Source: an uncultured Mycoplasmatales bacterium (GTDB taxonomy: Bacteria; Bacillota_I; Bacilli_A; Mycoplasmatales; Mycoplasmoidaceae). From it: 13,868 nt of DNA. A program made the translations under genes and the position numbers. Of the stretch, positions 1-6,571 are shown one piece after another (position 1 is the stretch's first letter; every line of letters begins with the position of its first letter). The notes under the pieces are model-generated. The model had not been told where the DNA came from, did not search any database, and saw nothing but the letters and a program-made list of their open reading frames with translations. Where the stretch lies: the NCBI GenBank assembly GCA_910578525.1, contig CAJTRF010000016.1, forward strand, positions 1 to 13,868. The letters run 5' to 3'.

Positions 1-1
1 T

Positions 2-53
2 GTCATTTCCCCATATTTACTCCAAAGTGGCGTAAAATAGGTTTTACAGTCTA
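2..53. repeat. Left arm of 52-bp terminal inverted repeat
   Basis: This 52-bp stretch is the exact reverse complement of 13817-13868 at the other end of the window. Beyond position 53 the two arms diverge at once. Inside it lies a short hairpin, GTAAAA (32-37) and TTTTAC (42-47) around TAGG. It sits directly beyond the rplL terminator and codes for nothing visible. The likeliest reading is the end of an insertion sequence present on both sides of the segment, cut where an assembly contig stopped. Recombination sites of an invertible segment are the alternative. No transposase is visible, so the family cannot be named. Confidence 0.85.
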
Positions 54-60
54 AATAAAC

Positions 61-93
61 AAAAAAATACTAGCGGGTAACCGTTAGTATTTT
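61..93 (-). terminator. Intrinsic terminator of the rplJ-rplL operon
   Basis: On the minus strand the segment 93-64 reads AAAATACTA, then a CGG/CCG inner stem, then TAGTATTTT. The outer 9 bp pair perfectly. One A/C mismatch separates them from the 3-bp inner stem, and the loop is 4 nt. A run of seven U follows (through position 61). It lies about 25 bp after the rplL stop codon, as expected for a Rho-independent terminator. Confidence 0.85.
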
Positions 94-118
94 AATAATC
101 AATTATCTAGAAATAAAA

Positions 119-484
119 CTATTCAGATTTAACTTTAGCACCAACAGCTTCGAATTTCTTTTGTAATTCAGCTGCTTCTTCAGGCTTAATGTTTTCTTTA
201 ATTGTAGCTGGAGTTTTTTCAACTGCATTTTTAGCTTCCATTAAACCTAAGCCTGTGATTTCTCTAAATAACTTAATAACTGCAACTTTTTGTGAACCAG
301 CATCAGTTAAGATTAAGTTAACTGATGTAGGAGCAGCAGCGGCAGCAGGACCAGCAGCAACAGCAACTGGAGCAGCAGCGCTAACGCCGAATGCAGTTTC
401 AATAGATTTTACTAAATCACTGATTTCAAGTAAAGTCATTTCTTTTAATGATTCAATAATTTGTTCATTTGTAAGTTTTGCCAT
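119..484 (-). CDS. rplL: 50S ribosomal protein L7/L12
   Basis: The 121-residue product is the normal length for L7/L12, the multicopy acidic stalk protein that recruits and stimulates translational GTPases on the large ribosomal subunit. Visible parts are an N-terminal dimerisation region (about 1-33, with LTNEQIIESLKEM), an Ala/Pro/Val-rich flexible hinge (about 34-52), and the C-terminal factor-binding domain (about 53-121) with the conserved KVAVIKLFREITGLGLMEAK stretch. The ATG is preceded by a strong Shine-Dalgarno AAAGGAG (positions 492-498 read on the minus strand). It lies 22 bp downstream of rplJ in the standard L10-L12 operon and ends with TAG followed by a terminator. The hinge codons are more GC-rich than the surroundings, which reflects alanine content rather than gene transfer. 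Confidence 0.98.
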   Translation of the reverse strand: MAKLTNEQIIESLKEMTLLEISDLVKSIETAFGVSAAAPVAVAAGPAAAAAPTSVNLILTDAGSQKVAVIKLFREITGLGLMEAKNAVEKTPATIKENIKPEEAAELQKKFEAVGAKVKSE

Positions 485-506
485 AATATTTCTCCTTTAA
501 TAATAT

Positions 507-992
507 TTATTGTTTTTGTTCACCAACAGCTTTTATTCCATACAAGAAGTTACGGACTGGAGCTTGTAAACAAGATAGTAACATTGAGTACAATCCTTCT
601 CTTCCTGGGATACTAGCAATTTGTGATAATGATTGTTGATCTACTAATTGGTTATCAATAATTCCGCCTTTGAACTTGATGAATTTATATTTTTTAATAA
701 TTCCATCAATTTCTTTAAAAGGAAGAATTTCATCTCCCTTTGAAATTATCAACGCATTAGGACCAGAGATATCGCTAATTTTATCAATTCCTGCTGATTT
801 CATTGCACGATTAAAGATATTATTCTTTGCTACGTACATTTTTGCATCAGCTTCATGAAGTCTTCTTCTTAAAGCAGTAGCTTCCTTAGCATTTAAACCT
901 AGATATTCAAAGACTAAGAAAGATTTACATCCTTTAAGTTCTTCAGCTAGAGATTGAGAATCAGCTTCTTTTTTTGCAATAACAGATTTCAC
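507..992 (-). CDS. rplJ: 50S ribosomal protein L10, GTG start
   Basis: L10 anchors the L7/L12 dimers to 23S rRNA and forms the stalk base. The 161-residue product shows the family N terminus (AKKEADSQSLAEELKGCKSF, then LVFEYLGLNAKEATALRRRL) and the C-terminal helix that holds L7/L12. I chose GTG at 992-990 because it has a strong Shine-Dalgarno AAGGAG (999-1004) six bases upstream, and the family's usual N terminus (VKSVIAKKEA) begins there. The frame stays open upstream to an ATG at 1118. That extension, rich in Phe, Tyr and Ile, would run through the leader hairpin and matches nothing in L10. It is transcribed together with rplL. Confidence 0.96.
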   Translation of the reverse strand: MKSVIAKKEADSQSLAEELKGCKSFLVFEYLGLNAKEATALRRRLHEADAKMYVAKNNIFNRAMKSAGIDKISDISGPNALIISKGDEILPFKEIDGIIKKYKFIKFKGGIIDNQLVDQQSLSQIASIPGREGLYSMLLSCLQAPVRNFLYGIKAVGEQKQ

Positions 993-1176
993 AATATTCT
1001 CCTTATTCGTTTTGCTGATATTTTGCAATATACAATTAAAAATTTTTGATTTTATTGTGTTTACACAATAGAACCAAAAACTTTGAAATATGATATAGTA
1101 TTCATACCTCGGTAACATTATTAAGGATTAATACCCCGTTACTGTCTTTGGCATATTGCATATATATTGTATATCA
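993..1176 (-). promoter_or_regulatory. rplJ-rplL promoter and untranslated leader
   Basis: About 180 bp without a credible gene precede rplJ. A candidate extended -10 (TG-A-TATACA, 1168-1176 on the minus strand) would give a leader of roughly 165 nt. In the leader, GTAAC (1112-1116) can pair with GTTAC (1138-1142), enclosing purine-rich internal loops. A terminator-like hairpin follows at 1038-1080. In Firmicutes the L10 leader binds L10 and controls the operon by attenuation. The arrangement here is similar, but I inferred the fold by eye and did not match it to a covariance model. Confidence 0.5.
1038..1080 (-). terminator. Attenuator-like hairpin in the rplJ leader
   Basis: On the minus strand TTTTTGGTT pairs with AATCAAAAA (allowing one G-U pair). 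After a single C/A mismatch, TATTGTG pairs with CACAATA around a TAAA loop. A U-run (TTTTTAATT) follows directly. This has the form of an intrinsic terminator but lies about 46 bp upstream of the rplJ start, inside the transcript. The likely role is a conditional terminator that lowers L10/L12 synthesis. A constitutive terminator of an upstream transcript is unlikely, as no minus-strand gene lies upstream. Confidence 0.6.
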
Positions 1177-1239
1177 AAAATTAATAATATTATTATTTTT
1201 TTAGTTTTGATATTGAAATAATGGTGTTTTAAAATTTTT

Positions 1240-1262
1240 TTGTTGAAAAAAAACATTATATT
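1240..1262 (+). promoter_or_regulatory. Poly(A)-containing promoter of BspA-like gene 1
   Basis: TTGTTG (1240-1245) is followed by eight A (1246-1253), CAT, and the -10-like TATATT (1257-1262). The spacing between the two boxes is 11 bp, shorter than the usual 17. The ATG at 1270 begins only 7 bp after the -10-like box, so the transcript should be leaderless or nearly so, and no Shine-Dalgarno is present. The same design recurs before the two paralogs and at 4462-4493. Confidence 0.6.
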
Positions 1263-1269
1263 GATATAT

Positions 1270-2277
1270 ATGAATAAAAAAATAGTTAAATCAATAGTGA
1301 GTATTACTTGTGGATTAGGAATCGCTGCATCAATTCCGTTTATGGTTAGTAACTGTGCATGTTCACAAGAAAAGATAAAACCGTTACCAGAAGAAGTTTA
1401 TGATATAGATGAAAACAACACTTTATTAGGATTTAAAGATGAATTTTTAAATGATCCAACTTCTCCTATTTATAAAAACAACTTTAAAAAATGTAATGCT
1501 ATGCAAATTCCAGCAAGTGTAACAAGTGTTAATCAAGAAGTTTTTTATAAAAATTGAATATCAACAATTCCATCATTTATTAAAAAATTAACTTTTACTG
1601 AAGAGTCACTATGTACTTCAATAGGTGAAAAAGGTTTTGAATATTGTGCTTCATTAACTTCTATTGATTTATCAAATACTAATTTATCAACAATTAGTAG
1701 TGACACTTTTTCTTATTGTTCATCATTAACTTTGGCAAATCTTCCAAGTAGTTTAGAATTTATTGGTGGTAATGCTTTTTACAAATGTAAAGAGTTAAAA
1801 TCTATTGATTTATCAAGTTGTACTAATTTATCAATAATTAACGTATATACTTTTGCTGAGTGTTCATCGTTAACTTCTGCAAGTTTTCCATGTAGTTTAG
1901 AAACAATTGGTGACTATGCTTTTCAAGATTGTTCAAAATTAACCTCTGTTGATTTTTCAAAAGCAACTAATTTGTCTTCAATTCATGAATGTGCTTTTGA
2001 AAATTGTTCTTTATTAACTTCTGTAAGTTTTCATAGCAGTTTAAACACAATAGGTCATGAAGTTTTTCGAAATTGTTCAAAATTAATTAGTATTACATGA
2101 AATGCCTGAACTGGTTCATTCAATGCTTTAGGTAATGATGCATTTAGTGGTGTTTGTCAAACTAAAGGAACAGTTAGAGTAACTAACCCTGATGATGGTC
2201 ATGATAGCGCTGCTCTTCTTGCACATTTAATTCAAAATGGTGGATTGCCAGATACTTGACAAGTAGCTAAGGATTAA
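1270..2277 (+). CDS. BspA-like LRR surface lipoprotein, paralog 1
   Basis: The product has 335 residues, read through several TGA (Trp) codons, for example at 1555-1557, 2098-2100 and 2107-2109. It starts with a lipoprotein signal peptide: basic MNKK, a hydrophobic stretch, and cysteine 29 in VSNC as the likely lipid attachment site. A short linker with YDIDENNTLLGFKD follows. Then come about seven leucine-rich repeats of the BspA/Treponema pallidum type (LRR_5 family), with the unit AF-x2-C-x2-LTS-x-x-LPSSL-x-x-IG, alternating with variants of the form DLS-x-TNLS-x-I. The tail has the GGLPDTWQVAKD motif shared by all three paralogs. Such proteins are outer-surface adhesins or host-interaction proteins in other microbes; the ligand here is unknown. 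The start at 1270 is preferred over the in-frame ATG at 1240 because that one lies within the promoter and lacks the paralogs' MNKK start. Confidence 0.88.
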
Positions 2278-2290
2278 TTAATTTGATTAC

Positions 2291-2325
2291 AAATGTACTC
2301 AAAAATTTGGGTACATTTTTTATTT
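2291..2325 (+). terminator. Terminator of BspA-like gene 1
   Basis: AAATGTACTC (2291-2300) pairs with GGGTACATTT (2309-2318, with one G-U pair) around an A/T-rich loop. A T-rich tail runs on to about 2325. The hairpin and the TTAATTAATT just after the stop codon recur after gene 2, and a variant after gene 3. Confidence 0.85.
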
Positions 2326-2332
2326 TTCAAGT

Positions 2333-2354
2333 TTTTTGAAAAAAAGACTATATT
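2333..2354 (+). promoter_or_regulatory. Poly(A)-containing promoter of BspA-like gene 2
   Basis: TTTTTG (2333-2338), seven A (2339-2345), GAC and TATATT (2349-2354) match the layout before gene 1, with a 10-bp gap between the boxes. About 19 bp separate the TATATT from the ATG. The short leader (TGTAGAAATAAAT) has no convincing Shine-Dalgarno. Confidence 0.6.
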
Positions 2355-2373
2355 TATTTATGTAGAAATAAAT

Positions 2374-3297
2374 ATGAATAAGAAATTCCTAAAATCAATT
2401 ATTTCTATTGCAACAGGTATTAGTGTTTCTACATTGATTCCATTCGCAACTACAAGTTGTGGGTGTTCATCAGAAGGAAATAAATCATTACCTAATAGCG
2501 GTTATGATATTGATGAAACAACCAATGTATTGAAAGGATTTAAAGAAGGTATTGATTTATCTAAATATGATGGTATATGTAATACTATACAAATTCCAGC
2601 AAGAGTAACAAGCATTGGCAATGAGGCTTTTTTAAATAATTCTAAAACAACAATTCCATCATTTATTACAAAGTTAACTTTTGCTGCTAGATCGAACTGC
2701 AATTCAATTGGTTACATATCTTTTGCATATAATTCATCATTAACTTCTATAACTTTACCAAAAAATCTAAGGAGTATTGGTGAATTTGCTTTTGCTGCCT
2801 GTCAAGAATTAACTTCTGTAAAGTTCCCAAGTAGTTTGGAGTCAATTGGGAAACATGCTTTTGCAATGTGTTTAAAATTAACTTCTGTTAATTTGTCAAA
2901 TCGCACTAATTTATCAGGAGTTGGTGAATTTGCTTTTAATGATTGCCCATCATTATCTTCTATAGATTTATCAAATTGTACTAATTTATCAGGAATTGGT
3001 AATGGTGCCTTTATAAATTGCTCAGCATTAACTTCTATTGATTTATCAAAAGGAACTAATTTAAGAATAATTAAAGTTAACGCTTTTGGTGGTTGCCCTA
3101 ATTTAAGCAGTATTATATGAAACACTTGAACAGGTTCGTTCGATTTTTTGGCCAGTGATGCTTTTAACGGTGTTTGTCAAACTGGTGGAACAGTTAAAGT
3201 AACTAATCCTACTGGTGGTCACGATAGTGCTGCCCTTCTTGCACATTTAAAGCAAAACGGTGGATTGCCAAACACTTGACAAGTAGCTGAAGATTAA
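2374..3297 (+). CDS. BspA-like LRR surface lipoprotein, paralog 2
   Basis: This is a 307-residue paralog of the flanking genes. Its signal peptide (MNKKFLKSIISIATGISVST) leads to cysteine 29 in TTSC, the likely lipidated residue, so the protein should be anchored outside the single membrane. The linker YDIDETTNVLKGFKEG resembles that of gene 1. About six BspA-type leucine-rich repeats follow, two or three of the LPSSL-IG kind and three of the NLS/DLS-x-x-TNLS kind. TGA at 3118-3120 is Trp and the frame continues to TAA at 3295-3297, ending GGLPNTWQVAED. The C-terminal 50 residues are nearly identical to gene 1 and the signal peptide nearly identical to gene 3, as if made by recombination between copies. 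The start is the first ATG after the promoter; the open frame at 2293 begins inside the previous terminator. Confidence 0.88.
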
Positions 3298-3310
3298 TTA
3301 ATTCAATTAC

Positions 3311-3343
3311 AAATGTACTCAAAGCAATTTGGGTACATTTTTT
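3311..3343 (+). terminator. Terminator of BspA-like gene 2
   Basis: AAATGTACTC (3311-3320) pairs with GGGTACATTT (3331-3340, one G-U pair), followed by a T-run. The stem is identical to that after gene 1 while the loop differs, which supports a conserved functional hairpin. Confidence 0.85.
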
Positions 3344-3361
3344 GTGCTATTTATTTACTTT

Positions 3362-3386
3362 TTGTTGCAAAAAAAAAGAGTATATT
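3362..3386 (+). promoter_or_regulatory. Poly(A)-containing promoter of BspA-like gene 3
   Basis: TTGTTG (3362-3367), C, nine A (3369-3377), GAG and TATATT (3381-3386) give a 13-bp gap between the boxes, versus 11 and 10 for genes 1 and 2. A leader of about 20 bp reaches the ATG at 3407. TAGAAG could act as a weak ribosome-binding site. Confidence 0.6.
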
Positions 3387-3406
3387 TATTAATATAGAAG
3401 ATAAAT

Positions 3407-4396
3407 ATGAACAAGAAATTAAACAAGAAATTACTAAAATCAATTATTTCTGTTGCAACAGGTATTAGTGTTGCTTTATCGATTCCATTCGCAACTACAA
3501 GTTGTGGGTGTTCATCAGAAGATGATGTTATACCTCCAAATGCATTACCTTATGAAGTTTATGAAATTGACGCAAACAAAGTTTTATTGGGATTTAAAGC
3601 AGGAATTGATTTGTCTCAATATGACAACGGCATCCGTGATACTATGCAAATTCCTTCTAAAGTAACAAGTATTGCTGAAGATGCTTTTTATAAAGCACAA
3701 TCAACAACTATTCCTACTTTTATTACAAATTTAATTTTTGCTAAAAGGTCTAATTGCACTTCAATTCTTCAAGATGCTTTTTATCATTCATTATTAACTA
3801 CTATTAAATTTAATAGCACTTTAAAAACAATTGGTTATGGTGCTTTTGCTGATTCTTCAAAATTAGCTTCTGTAGATTTTCCTAGTAGTTTACAATCAAT
3901 TGGTAATTTCGCTTTCATGAGGGATTACGCATTAACTTCTGTATCTTTTCCTGAAGATAATAACGGAAAATATGGTTTAGCAACAAATCTTGGGAATAAT
4001 GCTCAAGTTGTTGTAGAAAAAAATAGTGATGGTAATTATAAATGAACTAACAATAGTAAAGAAATTGGTTCCCTTGTACATGGTGATGTTATTATTCCTG
4101 AAGGTATAACTTCAATTAGTGAATATGGTTTCTCTGATTGTTATTCATTAACTTCTGTAACATTACCAAGCAGTTTAAACACAATTGGTAAATTTGCTTT
4201 TATGCTTTGTTCATATCTTAAGGAAATTGTTTGAAACAATTTGGACATGACTCCAAGAATTCAAGATTCAGCTTTTATTAATGTCGCAAATAGAGGACAT
4301 GTTAAATCAACAGGAAGTTATACTTCTAGTCAATTGTTATCACTTTTAAAAGAAAAAGGTGGATTACCATCTTCCTGAGAAGTGGCTAATGATTAA
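3407..4396 (+). CDS. BspA-like LRR surface lipoprotein, paralog 3 (mosaic)
   Basis: The product has 329 residues; TGA at 4043-4045 and 4376-4378 are Trp. The signal peptide begins MNKKLNKKLLKS, where a 12-base tandem duplication (3410-3421, 3422-3433) adds four residues relative to the paralogs. It ends at TTSC, with cysteine 33 the probable lipid anchor. Repeats: three BspA-type LRRs, then an insert of about 45 residues containing NSDGNYKWTNNSKEIGSLVH that is absent from genes 1 and 2, then two more LRRs (IIPEGITSISEYGF; TLPSSLNTIGKFAF). The C terminus is more divergent but keeps LL-x3-K-x-GGLPSSWEVAND. The role is presumably surface exposure and host or partner binding, as for other BspA-like proteins; no ligand can be inferred. 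Confidence 0.87.
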
Positions 4397-4413
4397 TTAA
4401 TTTAATTATTAAG

Positions 4414-4445
4414 AATGTACTTAAAATGCTTTAAGTACATTTTGT
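4414..4445 (+). terminator. Terminator of BspA-like gene 3
   Basis: AATGTACTTAAA (4414-4425) pairs perfectly over 12 bp with TTTAAGTACATT (4430-4441) around an ATGC loop, followed by a short T-rich tail. It is the diverged counterpart of the hairpins after genes 1 and 2. Confidence 0.85.
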
Positions 4446-4461
4446 ATTATTTTGTAATTTT

Positions 4462-4505
4462 TTGTTGCAAAAAAAAAAAAAAAAAAATAGATAAAAATGA
4501 ATTAA
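4462..4505 (+). promoter_or_regulatory. Orphan copy of the BspA-type promoter with 19-A tract
   Basis: TTGTTG (4462-4467), C and nineteen A (4469-4487) are followed by TAGATAAAA and an ATG at 4497, which reads only Met-Asn before TAA. The upstream part matches the gene 3 promoter. The TATATT box and part of the leader appear deleted, although TAGATA could serve as a weak -10 box 20 bp from TTGTTG. No gene follows on this strand; the next gene converges from the other side. It looks like the remnant of a fourth paralog or a landing point for gene-copy exchange. Confidence 0.5.
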
Positions 4506-4506
4506 T

Positions 4507-4524
4507 AACTTTTTGCAAAAAGTT
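4507..4524 (-). terminator. Palindrome at the end of the minus-strand operon
   Basis: AACTTTTTGCAAAAAGTT is a perfect 18-bp palindrome beginning two bases beyond the HAD stop codon. In RNA it could form a stem of about seven base pairs. On the minus strand the U-rich sequence follows only after a gap (ATTAATTC, then U-rich, then the complement of the 19-A tract). It is therefore a plausible but weak intrinsic terminator for the eight-gene operon, and could also slow transcription arriving from the plus strand. Confidence 0.4.
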
Positions 4525-4526
4525 TA

Positions 4527-5228
4527 TTATTCGTTTGGGTTCGCTGTATAGTATTGAAAGATAATTTCGTTTAAGTTAAGATCTACAACTGATGAATAAC
4601 TCATCTTAGCTTTTAATGATTTTTCATGACTGTAATTACTTACATAAACACTGAAAATATTAAATAAGTTAAATTCTAATATCCCTTCTTCAGTTGATTC
4701 TATACCAATGCATTCTCCGCCTGTTATTCCTGAAATCTTTAAGAATTCAGCAATAGAATTACTAATTGGTGAAGCACCAATTAAAGAAGTAATACCATCA
4801 TTATCATTTTCTTTTGGAAGACAAACAAAATCAAATGCTTTTGACAAACCTAATCTTTCTATAGCTATTTTTGCATTCTTAGAATGTGATATTACACATA
4901 CTTTAAGATCTTTAGCTTTTGCTTCTGTAATAATATTAAGAATATTAGGAAATACATTAGTTGGTGACAATTCATTAGCAATCAATGATTTATATAACTC
5001 ATTTTTTTCATTACAAATTTTATCAATTATTAAATTATCATATTCAATGTTATTTTTTTTAAGAACTAGCTTAGCAATGGTTGTTCTAGAGTGATCTTTA
5101 ATTTCATTTCATAAGTCTTCATCAAGATTAACGTCATAGTGTGAAAAAACACTCTTTCAAGATAAATAGTTGTATGTAGATAGGTTAGTGATAATGCCAT
5201 CTAAATTGAATAATATTGCTTTTAACAT
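4527..5228 (-). CDS. HAD-family protein, beta-phosphoglucomutase-like, probably inactive
   Basis: The product has 233 residues, close to the usual length of about 220 for beta-phosphoglucomutase-type HAD phosphatases, and is read through TGA as Trp. The N terminus MLKAILFNLDGIIT aligns with MFKAVLFDLDGVIT, so the catalytic nucleophile Asp8 is Asn while Asp10 is kept. His20 is Asn in YNYLSWK. Motif II keeps its serine (VISHSKN). The motif III lysine of ASKPAPD is missing (GASPISN). The magnesium-binding GLEDS is GIEST, with the Asp replaced by Ser. The fold looks intact and the frame is unbroken, so this is more likely a pseudoenzyme with a binding or regulatory role than a decaying gene. It is the last gene of the operon, 5 bp after ylxM, with no obvious functional partner. 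No Shine-Dalgarno is seen. Confidence 0.8.
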
Positions 5229-5233
5229 AAATG

Positions 5234-5539
5234 TTATTTATATATATTATCTATTTTTAATAGTTCTTCTCTAATTTTTTTATCTTTAATTTTTTGGTAA
5301 TACTTAAGTCTTTCTGTATTAATCTTATGAAGATTTAATTTAGATTCATAAGACAATAGTTGTTTTTTGCATCTTTTGATAAGATCAAAAACAGCAGCTG
5401 GAGACACATGACATTCATTTGATATTTCTTGGTAAGTCATGTCATTAAAAAAGTACAAAGAAAGGTACTTCTGTTGTTTTTTAGTGAACAATGGAAGATA
5501 GTGGTATAGAAGCTCACTGTATTTAATTAATTCTTTCAT
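5234..5539 (-). CDS. ylxM: YlxM family SRP-associated helix-turn-helix protein
   Basis: This 101-residue protein belongs to the YlxM/UPF0122 family, small helix-turn-helix proteins encoded next to ftsY or ffh in Firmicutes and Mollicutes. In streptococci the homolog associates with the signal recognition particle and modulates it. Visible are the N-terminal KYSELLYHYLPLFTKKQQKY region and the sigma-like helix-turn-helix MTYQEISNECHVSPAAVFDL (about residues 34-53), followed by a Lys-rich helical tail. It starts one base after the ftsY stop (TAA-T-ATG) and has no Shine-Dalgarno of its own, so it is probably translated by reinitiation. Its ffh partner is not in the window. Confidence 0.92.
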   Translation of the reverse strand: MKELIKYSELLYHYLPLFTKKQQKYLSLYFFNDMTYQEISNECHVSPAAVFDLIKRCKKQLLSYESKLNLHKINTERLKYYQKIKDKKIREELLKIDNIYK

Positions 5540-5540
5540 A

Positions 5541-6569
5541 TTAAATTATGATGCTATTAGTAATACCATAGACAAACTTTTCTAAATCAAACTCTTCTAA
5601 ATCATCTACTTTTTCACCTAAACCAATAAATTTAACTGGTAAATTAAATGCATCTTTAATAGATAAAATAATACCACCTTTAGATGTAGAGTCCATTTTA
5701 GTTAAGATTATGCCTGTTAATTTAGTGACTTCATTAAAAGCTCTTGCTTGGTTAATACCACTTTGTCCTGTTGTTGCATCGATAACTAATAAAGACTCAA
5801 TTGGTTGTGAATTATCAAATTTTTTGATAATATTATCAATTTTTTTTAATTCATTCATTAGGTTGACTTTATTTTGTAGTCTTCCTGATGTATCACAAAT
5901 TACTACATTTAAGTTGTCTTTGAAAGCTTGAGTAATACCACTATAAACCACACTTGCTGGGTCTTGACCGGGTTTTGCTGGTTTATAAATAGGAATATTT
6001 AATCGTTGTGCTCAAATTGATAATTGTTCTACTGCTCCTGCTCTAAATGTGTCAGCAGCTACCAATCCAACTTTTAAACCTTCTTTAATAAATTTATTAG
6101 CAAGTTTTGCAATAGAAGTAGTTTTACCAACACCATTAACTCCTGTAACTAAAATTACATTAGGTTTATCAGGAATGATATTAATTACACTATTTACATC
6201 AGTATCTTGGATGTAGTAGATAAATAATTTATCTACTATAATCTCTTTAATTAGTTTAGGATCATTAACTTTTTGAAATTTAATTTCTTCAACAATAGAA
6301 TCTAAAATTTTATGGACAGAGGCATATCCTATATCAAATTGCAATAGGAAGTTTTCTATCTTTTCTATTAATTGTTCATCTACTCTTACATAACTTTTAG
6401 CAATTTCATTTAAAGAATCTTGAATAAAGTTTGAAGATTTCTTCAAACCTTGATCAAATTTTTCTTGTTTAATTACAGAATTTTCTTCTTGTTTTTTTTG
6501 AATTTGAGCAGAAACTTTATTTTTCTTTTTTAAAGATAAAGCTTCTTTGATCTTACTAAAAATACTCAT
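5541..6569 (-). CDS. ftsY: Signal recognition particle receptor FtsY
   Basis: FtsY is the membrane-associated GTPase that docks SRP-ribosome complexes at the translocon. The product has 342 residues. A short Lys/Gln-rich N-terminal region (about 1-45) stands in for the acidic A domain. The NG domain follows: the N helical bundle to about residue 125, then G1 GVNGVGKTT (143-151), the DTFRAGAVEQLSIWAQRL segment, G3 DTSGR, the insertion with TTGQSG, G4 TKMDSTSKGG, and the closing GLGEKVDDLEEFD. The W of LSIWAQ is a TGA codon, so a standard-code reading falsely splits the gene. It starts two bases after the smc stop and is followed by ylxM one base after its own stop. Confidence 0.97.
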
Positions 6570-6571
6570 GA

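Noticed and set aside
189..500. Plus-strand Ala-rich reading frame opposite rplL
   Set aside because: It is the shadow of the Ala-rich hinge of L7/L12 and has no promoter or ribosome-binding site.
993..1118. N-terminal extension of rplJ from an ATG at 1118
   Set aside because: It is unlike L10, overlaps the leader hairpin, and the GTG at 992 has a strong Shine-Dalgarno and the family N terminus.
2502..3125. Minus-strand frames inside the lipoprotein genes
   Set aside because: They mirror the LRR repeat periodicity of the plus strand and have no start signals or family match.
1600..4250. Possible CRISPR or DNA-level repeat array
   Set aside because: The recurring 66-75 base units are coding LRRs with diverged sequence and no identical repeats with spacers.
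1270..4396. Lipoprotein genes broken into fragments by in-frame stops, suggesting pseudogenes
   Set aside because: All interruptions are TGA, which the unbroken housekeeping genes in the same window also use as Trp; with code 4 the frames are continuous to TAA.
4469..4487. 19-A run as plain sequencing error
   Set aside because: Its exact length is uncertain, but the shared TTGTTG-C context with the gene 3 promoter makes a real long tract likely; kept as a finding with that caution.
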